Shown piece after piece: positions 49,660 to 58,477 of a stretch of DNA of 64,000 bases. Numbering within the stretch: position 1 is the stretch's first letter; the number at the start of each line of letters is the position of its first letter. Source of the DNA: Gnetum montanum (taxonomy: Eukaryota; Streptophyta; Gnetopsida; Gnetales; Gnetaceae); assembly GCA_015680685.1 (NCBI GenBank), contig MNCI01030304.1:1-64000 (forward strand). The letters run 5' to 3'. Made by a program: the position numbers and the translations under genes. Under the pieces are notes generated by a model. The model saw only the letters and a list, made by a program, of their open reading frames with translations. It made no database searches and was not told where the DNA came from.

Positions 49660-50050
49660 GTGCATACCATCATGTTAACTCATGCAGTAATAGACTAGAT
49701 AAAGGCTAGCCATCTTTCCAAGAAATTATTTGATCCTAGAAGTCCCTTTATTTACATTGAACTCACTAGGAATGAGCCTTGTAAAGCTCTTCTAGATTTA
49801 GGTTCTGGTGTTAATTTAATTTTTCATGAGAAGTATACAATTTGGAACCTACCTCCACTCAAGAAGAGAAACATTCAACTTGAGTTGGTTGATTAGTTCA
49901 TCAATATTCCCTTGGGACTAGTGAAGGACATTGTGACCATTATTTGTGGATGGTCCTAGCCCATTGATTTCCTAGTGATCCAAGTGAACAATTGCAAATG
50001 GGACCTCTCAATCAGTATGGAAAGGGTTTGGTTGAGAACTATTGATGCAT
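49660..50050 (+). pseudogene. Athila protease relic (plus copy)
   Basis: Reads 'YIELTRNEPCKALLDLGSGV' then 'NLIFHEKYTIWNLPPLKKRN' and 'IDFLVIQV' near 49965. The active-site Asp (LLDLGSG) is kept. The flap-like end is interrupted by stops. Confidence 0.8.
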
Positions 50051-50289
50051 GAATGAGCATCAAAGATCTTTCCCTAAAAATATCTAAGCAAAATGCATTT
50101 GTAAAAATCGAGAAAAAGAGAGTTCCATGCATCATGAATAGTGACATAGGGTGCAACTTTGTGTAAAAACTATGGATTGTTAATAATGTATCTATTAAAG
50201 CATGTAATTAGTGTGCTGACATATTTGAAACTCAAAGGTTTCTATATACAACAACCATAAAATAGAAGGGCACCTAGTGGTTGATAACT

Positions 50290-51300
50290 GATCTTGGAAG
50301 TATTGCACTTTGAATGGAACCTGTTGAGAGCCTAACATGTGCCTACGTAGAAGGCATGGATGAACTAAAGCAATTTCATCACCAAATCTCTAATAATGCA
50401 AATGATGATACCTATTGGAAAGAGTTGGAAATTCCTAAACATTTTAAACAAGTTCCCCTTGAGTTAAAAACACTACCTATTGCCATAGAATATGCATTCT
50501 TGAAAAATGAGAAGTCGATAATAATTAATCCAAATATTTCTCCTAAACAATAATAGATGCTATTGAATGTGGTCAACAAATGGCCAACAACCTTTGCTTG
50601 GTCATATCCTAAAATCATAGAGATTGATCCTAGGATATGCTAGCATCATGTTTACAATAATTTAGCCATGAAGCTAAAGAGGCAACCGTAGTGATGCTTA
50701 AACCCCAAATTGAAGCAGATCATCAAAGAGGAAATTGAACAACTCCTCAAGGTGGGATTTATCTATCCCATTGCAAATAATGAGTGGATTAGCCTCCTCA
50801 TGATTTTTCCAAAGAAGGGTGGTAGGTGGTGGGCCTACATTGATTTTTGGTTGTTGAATATGGCAACATTCAAAGATCACTTTCCATTGTCATTTATGGA
50901 TCAAGTGTTGGACACCATATCTATTCATTGCTATTACAATTTTTTAAATGGTTATAATAGCAATAATCAAATCTAGATTGTGCCAGAGGATCAGGCCAAA
51001 GCAACCTCTATGAGTCCTTGGGGGACTTTTGCATATTGAAAGATGCCATTTGGCCTATGTAATGTTCCTACCACATTCCAATGCCTAGTCTTAAGTATTT
51101 CTTAGCAACAGATCAGTAGTAGAGTGGAAGTCTTTATGGATGACTTCTCTACTTATGGCACTACATTCGAGTTAAAAAGATGTGTGGAAACAAATATTTG
51201 GCTTAACTGGTAGAAGAGTCATATGATAGTCTAGAAGGGCATTGTATTGGGGCACAAAATCTCACAAGCAGGGATTTGAGGTCTACCCTAAAAAAATAAT
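50290..51300 (+). pseudogene. Athila reverse transcriptase relic (plus copy)
   Basis: Starts with the linker 'MEPVESLTCAYVEGMDELKQ' (50314) and 'LELKTLPIAIEYAFLKN', common to both Athila copies, then 'KQIIKEEIEQLLKVGFIYPI', 'WISLLMIFPKKGGRWW', 'YIDFWLLNMATFKDHFPLSF' and 'DQVLDT', 'MPFGLCNVPTTFQCL' and the catalytic box FMDD at 51133-51144. The fingers-palm layout is complete, but stops occur at about 50550, 50690, 50974 and later. It would make cDNA from the element RNA if intact. Confidence 0.85.
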
Positions 51301-51349
51301 ACTCATCCAAGGAATCACTCCCAACTAGAAATGGTCAAAGATGTTTCGT

Positions 51350-51930
51350 CAATTCTTGGACATACTAGGTACTACTGGCAATTTATTAAGAATTTATCTA
51401 GGATTGTAAATTCATTGGTTAAGTTAACAAAGAAATATGATTTGTTTGTTTGGACCAAGAAATGTGAAAAGCATTGCAACAATTGAAGGAAAAACTTGTA
51501 GAAACTCTAATTCTACATGCACCTAACTGGTCTAGACCATTTCATATTATGATGGATGCACCAAATTATACCTTGGGGGCTATGCTTATGTAGTTGGATG
51601 ATAAGAAACATCCATATTACATCCACTATGCCAACCAAAGCATTGTGGGTGCATAATTGAACTATACCACCATAGAAAAAGAATTGATGGAAGTGGTGTT
51701 TGCTCTAGAGAAGTTTAAAAACTATGTGCTTGGATACAAAGTGTTTGTGCACATAGTCCATAATGTAATTCACTTCTTTATGAATAAGCCAATGCTAAGC
51801 CCTCATGTCATATGGTGGCTGGTGATCTTATAGGAATTTGATCTTATGATGGTAGATCAAAAAGGAACTAAGAATGTGGTCACTAACCATTTGTCTCGGT
51901 TGCAATGGGAAAGAGGAGGAAACCCCATTG
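51350..51930 (+). pseudogene. Athila RNase H relic (plus copy)
   Basis: Reads 'LHAPNWSRPFHIMMDAPNYT', 'YYIHYANQSIVGA*LNYTTI', 'EKELMEVVFALEKFKNYVLG', 'FVHIVHN' and 'LMMVDQKGTKNVVTNHLSRL'. The first Asp (MMDA) is kept here, unlike in the minus copy. The later Asp of 'HTDH' is changed (HIVH). Confidence 0.82.
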
Positions 51931-51939
51931 TTTGATCAG

Positions 51940-53220
51940 TTTCTTGATGAACTCCTCTTTGCTGGGACTATAACTAAACAATTTTCCACTAAGCCTAGAT
52001 GGTACAATGGCATTCTCACCTATCTTCTTACTCAAGAGATGCCACAAGGGTTTGACCACTAGAAGAAACAATAGTTTCCTCACGAGGTGAAATGCTTCAT
52101 GGAGATCAATAGGCATCTCTACAAGGTGTATGCTAATGGCTTCGATCATTGGTATGTCCCTAATGCTAATTAACTACACATTCTCCAGGATGCTCATGAG
52201 GGTTCTTGTGGGGGCCACTATGCTAGGAGGCACATAACCATTAAGATTCTAATGGTAGGGTACTATTTCCCAACACTTTTTAGGGATGCTCACTAATTTT
52301 TCCACTCTTTTAAATGTTCCCAATAGGATGGTGGAATGACTGCTTGAATTGTGGAACCTCTATAGTTGATTTAACCACTAGAATCCTTCAACATCTAGGG
52401 CATTAACCTCATGGGTCCCATCATGGCCATGTCAAATGGAAAGGCGTACATCATAGTCACTATTTACTATTGTATGAAATGGGTAAAAGTAGCAACTATC
52501 AACGACTATACATTTTTAATTGTTTCTTAGTTTGTATAAAAAAATGTTGTAAATAGGTTTGGTGGTTCATGTGCATTAATTTTTGATAATGGAACCCACC
52601 TTATAGGAACTACCTTTTGGAAGCTCATGCAGCACTTGGAGGTTGAGCATAAATTAACAACACCTTATCATCCTCAAGCCAATGGTCAAGCTAAGGCCAT
52701 AAATAGGAAAATCATAGATATTCTAAAAGAACCATTAGTAAATATAGGAGAGATTGGAGCACAAAACTCAATGATGCCCTTTGGTCCTACCACTCAACAT
52801 AGAAACTCTCTATTAGCTACTCTCCCTATGAGCTCGTGTATGAAAAATTGCCAACTATTCCTATTCAACTTGAGATTTGTACACTTTCAATAGCTTGTGA
52901 CCTTAACCTTAACTTAAGTTTGGCACAAAAAGAAAGGTTAATGAATCTCAACTTGCTAGATGAAAACTTATTGGTGGCTCTATCATCTAACAAGTTGCAC
53001 AAGACATTAACAAAAAGCGTCATGATCTTAGAATCAAGAAAGTCAAATTTCAACTAGGAAATAAGGTCCTCAACTAGAACCCAACATACGTACCTCAATA
53101 AACTAAGTTCTAGAAATTGTGGGAAGGACCTAAACAAGAAGCTTGAACAAAACCTAAGAGCCTAAGAGCCTAATCAAGCCAATAAAACAAATGCCTCATC
53201 TAATGGACAACCATGCTTAA
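51940..53220 (+). pseudogene. Athila integrase relic (plus copy)
   Basis: Blocks: 'WYNGILTYLLTQEMPQGFDH' (52003), 'LHILQDAHEGSCGGHYARRH' (zinc-binding leader), 'GINLMGPIMAMSNGKAYIIV' near 52399, 'ALIFDNGTHLIGTTFWKLMQ' near 52580, and 'TTPYHPQANGQAKAINRKII' near 52660. The first catalytic Asp is Asn (codon 52405-52407), as in the minus copy. The second (FDNGTH) is kept, and in the third region family 'GQAE' reads GQAK. The C-terminal part is frame-shifted after 52800. Confidence 0.83.
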
Positions 53221-55222
53221 TATTTCAGATCTTCTCCTTTCAAATTAGTCATGGGGGAGATGACCATCCATGCTAATCATATGAGTTGCTCCTTCATTTT
53301 TCATATTTTTGTTTTACAGCTTGTTATTTTTACAACTTTTTGTTTTACACTTTCTTTATCTTACACCTTTTTGTTTTTATGTTATTAATTTTTTTCAGTT
53401 TTTTCTTTACAACATCATTTGTACATTTTATTTTTCTTGAATATTTTACAATTTCTTGTATATTTTTCTTTATTTTGGTATGATTTTATTATTGTGTTTT
53501 AACAATAATGTGCCTTATTGCTAATTGGGTATAGTCTGGTTTGCTTGGTGTAGGTATGTTCTATCTAGTTATTTGATTCTTAGTATCTAGATTCTGGCTT
53601 TGAATTTTATTATTGATAACTAAGGCATGGTTTCTTTTTCATGAAATAGGAAATGGGTTGATAACATCCACCCATCCACAAATTCTATGATTTTCCTTGT
53701 TCTAGAAATATGAGGTCCCTTTTTCATTAAAAAAACTTTGACAAACTTGTGACCCTGGTAGTTTCTAGACTTGGAAAGGATTTAAAGGTGTGAACAAGAT
53801 GTGACTTTAAGGGGACTCGATACTCTTTGTGCCATTCTACTTACTTGGATGCATTTGTGCTTTCATGGATTTCTTACCATTCTGTGTTGGCCAATAATAA
53901 GAAGTTAAATAAGTCTTTACATGGTGTGGTTCCCATTATTAAAAAAATAACAAAAAAAGGGGGAATTTAAAGTACACCCCTTAGAAAAATAAATGGGCTA
54001 CAAGCAATGGTTATGGAACTAAAAAGACATGTTACCCATGTGTAAAGTTTCCTTCTAACTAAGGCCTTTTCTTACTTCCTATTTCTCTTTTTTTTTCTTA
54101 AATAAGCAATGGTGGTTGTTTTGTGGGAGCATTCTTGTGTCTTAAGAGGATGGACCAGTCTTAGAGTGGTGATGCGAAGCCACTGAACATGATTGGTTTT
54201 GGTGTGGACTAAGGATGAATTTTATTAGGTCATTTAACTACAAAATTCACAAGGGACTTCATGTAACCTTAATCAGAAACTCCATTCCACTTTCTCTCTC
54301 ATCCATCCATGCTTTCCATGCCTCACCTCACTACTGGTGTTCATGTTCTTGTTCAATGTCTTGGTTTGATGTGTTGAAATTATTAGGTAGTTTCTTCTAG
54401 GCTTTTGTACTTAACTTTTTGTAACCATTAATCACCCATGGGGTCCATGGACTCCTTGGTTTGAGGTTATGCAAGGGTAACAAGGGCATGTGCTTGCTTT
54501 GGGGAGGATCCAATTTCATATCCTTTGGTTGGATTAGTTAAGTTCTTTATCCTTAGACATTCTCATAATTAAATCCTTTTGTGTGCCCCATCGATGACAT
54601 CCAATTATGCACATCTTCACAACAATTTTTTGTGAAATCCTCTTTTCATTTTTTGTAAATTCTTTAATCCTCTTTAAGAATTTCGTGGAATTTAAAATTT
54701 TTAGAATTTAATAATGACAACTTACCTATTTCACTCTATTTTTTAGTCTTCCCTTAACATTATTAAAGGAATCAATCCACCATAATCATAACCTAGCCAA
54801 GTGTAACTACTAATGAGACAAGGTATCTAAAAACTATATGTTACACATTATACACTAATCTACTATTTTTCTATGATTACAGTGGGAAGCATGGACTAGA
54901 AGTAGGACTATCGTCACCAAGGAAGAAGTAGTAGCACCATGGAATGAGGATCATTCATGATCATTGAATCTTCTCCCTCCCTCTTTAGCTGCCAGAGGAG
55001 TTGGATGTTAGTTTTGGCTAGGATGTTCAATTCTATTATCATGAACATCCAATTTTATAAAAGATTGTAAATTCATATACTTGGGGGCACTTAGAGTTTA
55101 TCTATTTTGTCTGAGTTAGTTTGCATATTAATCAATAATCCCATACCTTTCCAATATTTTATAAGGAACTTGTTCCTTCTTTTGTTCACTCAAGGATGAG
55201 TTTTTATTTAGTCATGGGGCTA
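53220..55222 (+). other. Non-coding 3' region of plus Athila
   Basis: AT- and T-rich sequence with no convincing frame; it includes TTTTTGTTTTACA repeats at 53300-53460 and the 'CATGGTGTGGTTC' phrase near 53920 shared with the minus copy. The end 'GTCATGGGGCTA' just before the 3' LTR is the likely polypurine tract. Confidence 0.6.
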
Positions 55223-55770
55223 TGATGAACCATATTTTTTTTGGCTCTAATATCAAGATCCAAGAAGCGATGTCTGATATCTAATATCACAGGATGTGTG
55301 CTGACCTATAAATATAGTGCTTGGACACACAGTTTGGGAATAAGTTTTGTCATAGCATAGCAGAGCTCTTATAGTTTCTTTTTTCTAATATTTTCCAAAA
55401 TGCCCACAATAGGAGTCATTGAGTGTATGGATCTTTATTTGAACATTGTTGTACCTGAGCATGGTAGTGTGTGTGGCAATAAAGATGATATTTCTAATAA
55501 ATCTTGTAGCACATTAGCTAGATTAATTATTTTATGCATGCATTTAATGTTTTGCACAATTTCCTTTAATGCTTCCAAGTAATTAAGCTAAAATAAGCTA
55601 GCTAGATTAAATAGCAATTAATTACACACATAATGAAAACCACGTCGAGCATGCATATGATGCTTGATAATCCCAAAAATGCTTAGCATTTGGTAACCCT
55701 ATAGCATTATACATGTTTAGGATGTGCACAAAAGTGGGCCCAGTTACTTATGTTAGGATAATTAGTTATT
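55223..55770 (+). repeat. 3' LTR of plus Athila, truncated
   Basis: Starts TGATGAACCATATTTTTTTTGG and follows the 5' LTR (TATAAATA at 55307-55314, 'AATAAAGATGA' near 55480, 'GATGCTTGATAATCCC' near 55663) up to 'GGATAATTAGTTATTGA'. This corresponds to about two thirds of the 5' LTR, and then it changes abruptly to another LTR. Confidence 0.85.
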
Positions 55771-56270
55771 GATGGGACACAATATCGCAGCCTGTCACTA
55801 GTTCTATAAATAAGAGGCGGCTTTCCCTTGTTTATCCATCTAGATCTAGACCCTTAGCTAAACTCTGGCAGTTTTACCATTCCAGAGATAGAATAATTTC
55901 CATGTTCCCATAGTAGGAGTCTTAAAGTGAACGGATCTTTATTCGAGCAAATTGTACCTGAGGACACATTTGTGTACGACAATAAAGATGAACTTTCTGA
56001 TAAACCTTGCAGTGATGGACTAAGCTAATAGGATTTAATTACTGTTAAATGATTAATTTCTTTCCTAGTTAATTAAATATCTCTTAACCCTCAACTCTCC
56101 TAGTTAAGTGCATTCAGTACGACCACTTCGAGCATGTGCGCTACGCTTGGTAACCTAGTAACAAATAGCGTTTGGTAATCCTAGTAGCGTTGCACTAGTT
56201 CAGGATGTGTACGGAAAGTGGGAATGGATACTAGTGCTAGGATGATTAGAGCTTAGTTAGTGAAAGTTAG
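55771..56270 (+). repeat. LTR fragment joined to the Athila 3' LTR
   Basis: From 'GGGACACAATATCGCAGCC' it follows the LTR subfamily of 1-901 and 18567-19504: TATAAATA at 55805-55812, stem-loop at 55863-55887, 'AACGGATCTTTATTCGAGCA', AATAAA at 55981-55986, and 'GCTTGGTAACCTAGTAAC' repeats. The start (U3) and the end (CACTCATCA) are both missing. It stops at the boundary sequence TGTTGGCACA. Confidence 0.8.
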
Positions 56271-56303
56271 TGTTGGCACATTTTGGCCATTTAATGGAGC
56301 AAG
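56271..56303 (+). repeat. Boundary sequence shared with 12068-12100
   Basis: See the copy at 12068. Here it separates an LTR fragment from gene-like sequence. Confidence 0.5.
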
Positions 56304-56329
56304 CTTTGTGAGGTTGTGAAGCTAATCAT

Positions 56330-56890
56330 ATAACTAACATTGCCAATATTTTATTGGATGAAGACTTTTTAGAGGTGTTGGGTTGGTAGTTTGAAAGGTT
56401 TTTCTCTAATTGATTCACTAGAAAATACAGTTTTGTTTAAGACAAATGATCAATTGTTCAGAGTTCATGACAGTCCTCTACTAGTTTTTTTTAGTATCAA
56501 AGAAGTATTCACTGGATCTACCAACATGTATTGATGTACAAGTCAAGAAGTGGGTTTAGTTAATCTCCATAAGGTATGGGGAGGTAATGAATGTAAGGCT
56601 ACTTGTAGAAACCAAATGATGCCTTGTATGGTTTGGTCTATGAAACGCCCCCAAAAATTTCATGAGGTTGATATAAAACATGTTGAGGCCATATTGAGGA
56701 AGACTTATCACAACATTTGTAAATGATATCAACTAACAGGAACATTTGGAACAACTGCAATTGGTACTCAATGAGATTAATATCTTCTTACTTCATGGAT
56801 CATATTTTGCCGCAATAATTATGGTTGAAAAGATGGAGTCATCTTTGGCAAAAACAAAGGGCTACATGGAACCGTCTTAAGTGCAGGAAA
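56330..56890 (+). pseudogene. Broken gene fragment, unknown family
   Basis: Plus-strand pieces with normal protein composition are separated by stops and shifts: 'ITNIANILLDEDFLEVLGW', 'FRVHDSPLLVFF', 'EVFTGSTNMY', 'QEVGLVNLHKVWGG', 'CRNQMMPCMVWSMK', 'KTYHNICK'. I cannot name the family. No intron-like interruption is seen over about 550 bases, which would fit a processed copy. Confidence 0.35.
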
Positions 56891-56899
56891 CCCGTTCTA

Positions 56900-57510
56900 A
56901 AGCCGAAGCTTCCTGTTGAATTTTATTTTTCTTAATGTTGAATCTTATTAATAATTTCAACTACTGCGGGAAAAAATCCCATACCAAATTCTAGACTGGG
57001 ATATTATACAAATTCAAATCATTTACTTCAGACATTCTATCCAACACTTGCTACCCAAACTCCATTTCCCCAATTTTTCTTCCTAAATGGCGACAAGCTG
57101 CTAGCGACAAAGCCATTGTAGGCGACAAAGCCATTGCAGGCCACTGAGGATGACAAAAACAAGGGAGAAGTAAAGCAGCTTCAGAGTCTGGAAAAGAGGG
57201 TAAGAAGAAGAGATCTTCCAAGAAAGACACAGGCATAGGTACAGGCTCAGACTCAGGTTCAGGCTCTGTCGGTCGAGCTTCCAAAAAAAATCGAGAGGAA
57301 CAGTGATGGTGGCAGCGGCTGCAGGCGGGCAGGAGCAGCAAGCAATGACAGTAGCGCCCATGATGCTAAGCAGTGGGTGAAGTGAAACACCACAAAAATT
57401 TTGAGTTTGACACTTGTCCAGCAAGAGGCAGGTCCCCGTGACCCCCAGACGACTTTGGCTACATTTGAAGTCACACATGGCAATTTTGAGGATCGAAACA
57501 CTTGGTTTTT
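56900..57510 (+). other. Gene-like sequence of higher GC, not identified
   Basis: Contains a 19-base tandem duplication (GGCGACAAAGCCATTG at about 57102 and 57121) and a Lys/Ser/Gly-rich frame 'KKRSSKKDTGIGTGSDSGSG' near 57207. No clear start or known domain. Confidence 0.3.
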
Positions 57511-58155
57511 ACCAAGTGTTGTGCCAGTGTCTATGCCCAGCGTATACGCCCAACGCCCAGCATACACGCCTCATATGTGTGCTCAGTAGGTGCAACAGGA
57601 GCAAGAATTGAAGCAAGTCGACATCCATCAACGTATACGCCCAACGTATACGCTCACATCCATCAGCGTATACGCCCAGCGTCCACCAAAGTTCACATGC
57701 CCAGCAAGTCCAGCGTATATGCCCAGCGTATACGCTGGCCTGATGTAGCGTATACGCCTAGCGTATACCATATTTCTAAATTGTACGCACCCGGTCGACA
57801 CGCCACGTGTCTCCCAACCCAATTTTCCCGGTAAAACCCCACCTATAAAAAGCCCAGTTTTCCGCATATTCGAGGTCAGCAAAAATTTACCATAGCAGAC
57901 CCGAGAGCAATTACGCTGCAAACCAAAACCTCTTACGCTTACGCTGGAAGTTCTATACGCTGAGCACAGTCTCTACGCTCCGCCTACCGTGCGAACCAGC
58001 CGCATCCCTGCACCCACCGGGGCTTTANCAAGGTACTCTACCTTCGTGCATTCCAGCTCGCCCTTAGGTGAAGGTAGGCTCATCTGTGCTCGTCCTACGA
58101 TCCCACGGTCTTTGTTTCTCCTTCCAGTCGAGGACTGACGATTTCAGGCGGTACA
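57510..58155 (+). repeat. Probable 5' LTR of the Tat-like gag/protease element
   Basis: A promoter with TATAAAAA at 57844-57851 and a repeat-rich U3 before it stands upstream of a primer site at 58161. The 3' end is either ..GGTACA (58155) or ..GATTTCA (58146); the start is uncertain, with TGTTGTGCCAGTGTC near 57518 being the best TG candidate. No second LTR is in the window, so the limits cannot be confirmed by comparison. Confidence 0.55.
57844..57851 (+). promoter_or_regulatory. TATA box of the Tat-like LTR
   Basis: TATAAAAA within ACCCCACCTATAAAAAGCCC, about 75 bp after the last U3 palindrome; the best promoter in the window by context. Confidence 0.7.
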
Positions 58156-58160
58156 GAAAT

Positions 58161-58178
58161 TGGCGCTAGAAGGAGGGC
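58161..58178 (+). promoter_or_regulatory. Primer-binding site of the Tat-like element
   Basis: TGGCGCTAGAAGGAGGGC begins with TGG, complementary to the CCA end of a tRNA, and lies a few bases after a plausible LTR end. The tRNA species was not identified. Confidence 0.6.
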
Positions 58179-58477
58179 CTGAACCTCCATTTAAACAAAT
58201 TGACTATACGCTTCTCAGCATCTACGCTCATTAACATTTTCACTGCCCTGTTCAAACCCCCGACTCTCAGCGTCTACGCTCTCAACCTTCCAGCGTATAC
58301 CCCAGCGTCTACGCTGCCCGCAGACCAGCGTCTACGCTACACACTTAGCGTCTATGCTGCCCGCAGACCAATGTCTACGCTGCCCGTAGACCAGCATCTA
58401 CGCTACACACTTATGCTGTAGATTCGTCTACGCTGGCCACATACACTCAAACCATTTTACATACACGATCTATCATC

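Larger units (their letters stand above)
46121..55770 (+). mobile_element. Athila-type gypsy retrotransposon, degenerate, plus strand
   Basis: LTR 46121-46989, primer site 46991-47009, gag about 47070-49460, protease about 49660-50050, RT about 50690-51300, RNase H about 51350-51930, integrase about 51940-53220, non-coding 3' region 53220-55222, and a 3' LTR from 55223 that breaks off at 55770. The two LTR starts are nearly identical (TGATGAACCATATTTT), and the element lies directly behind a copia relic. All reading frames are broken. The 2 kb 3' region has no env-like frame. Confidence 0.9.
57530..58430 (+). repeat. Cluster of AGCGTATACGCT-like palindromes in U3 and leader
   Basis: At least eight CGTATACGC-type motifs lie at 57530-57770, and about ten CAGCGTCTACGCT-type motifs at 58205-58435. 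The perfect form AGCGTATACGCT is its own reverse complement. In the leader they alternate with GCCCGCAGACC in a repeat of 35-50 bp. A few further CTACGCT copies occur around 57930-57980. Confidence 0.85.

Noticed and set aside
53220-55222. Env-like gene in the 3' region of the plus Athila
   Set aside because: No frame longer than about 65 codons and none is shared with the minus copy.
57041-57341. Cys/His-rich minus-strand frame suggesting a zinc finger
   Set aside because: The minus frame overlaps a Lys/Ser/Gly-rich plus frame with typical coding bias; the Cys residues have no regular spacing.
57502-57921. Frames with repeated Tyr-Ala-Pro-Ser-Val motifs on both strands
   Set aside because: They come from translating the GCGTATACGC repeat of the U3; the region lies before the promoter.
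58205-58435. CRISPR-like array of CAGCGTCTACGCT repeats
   Set aside because: Repeats are too short and variable, spacers are uneven, no cas genes, and the context is a plant LTR element leader.
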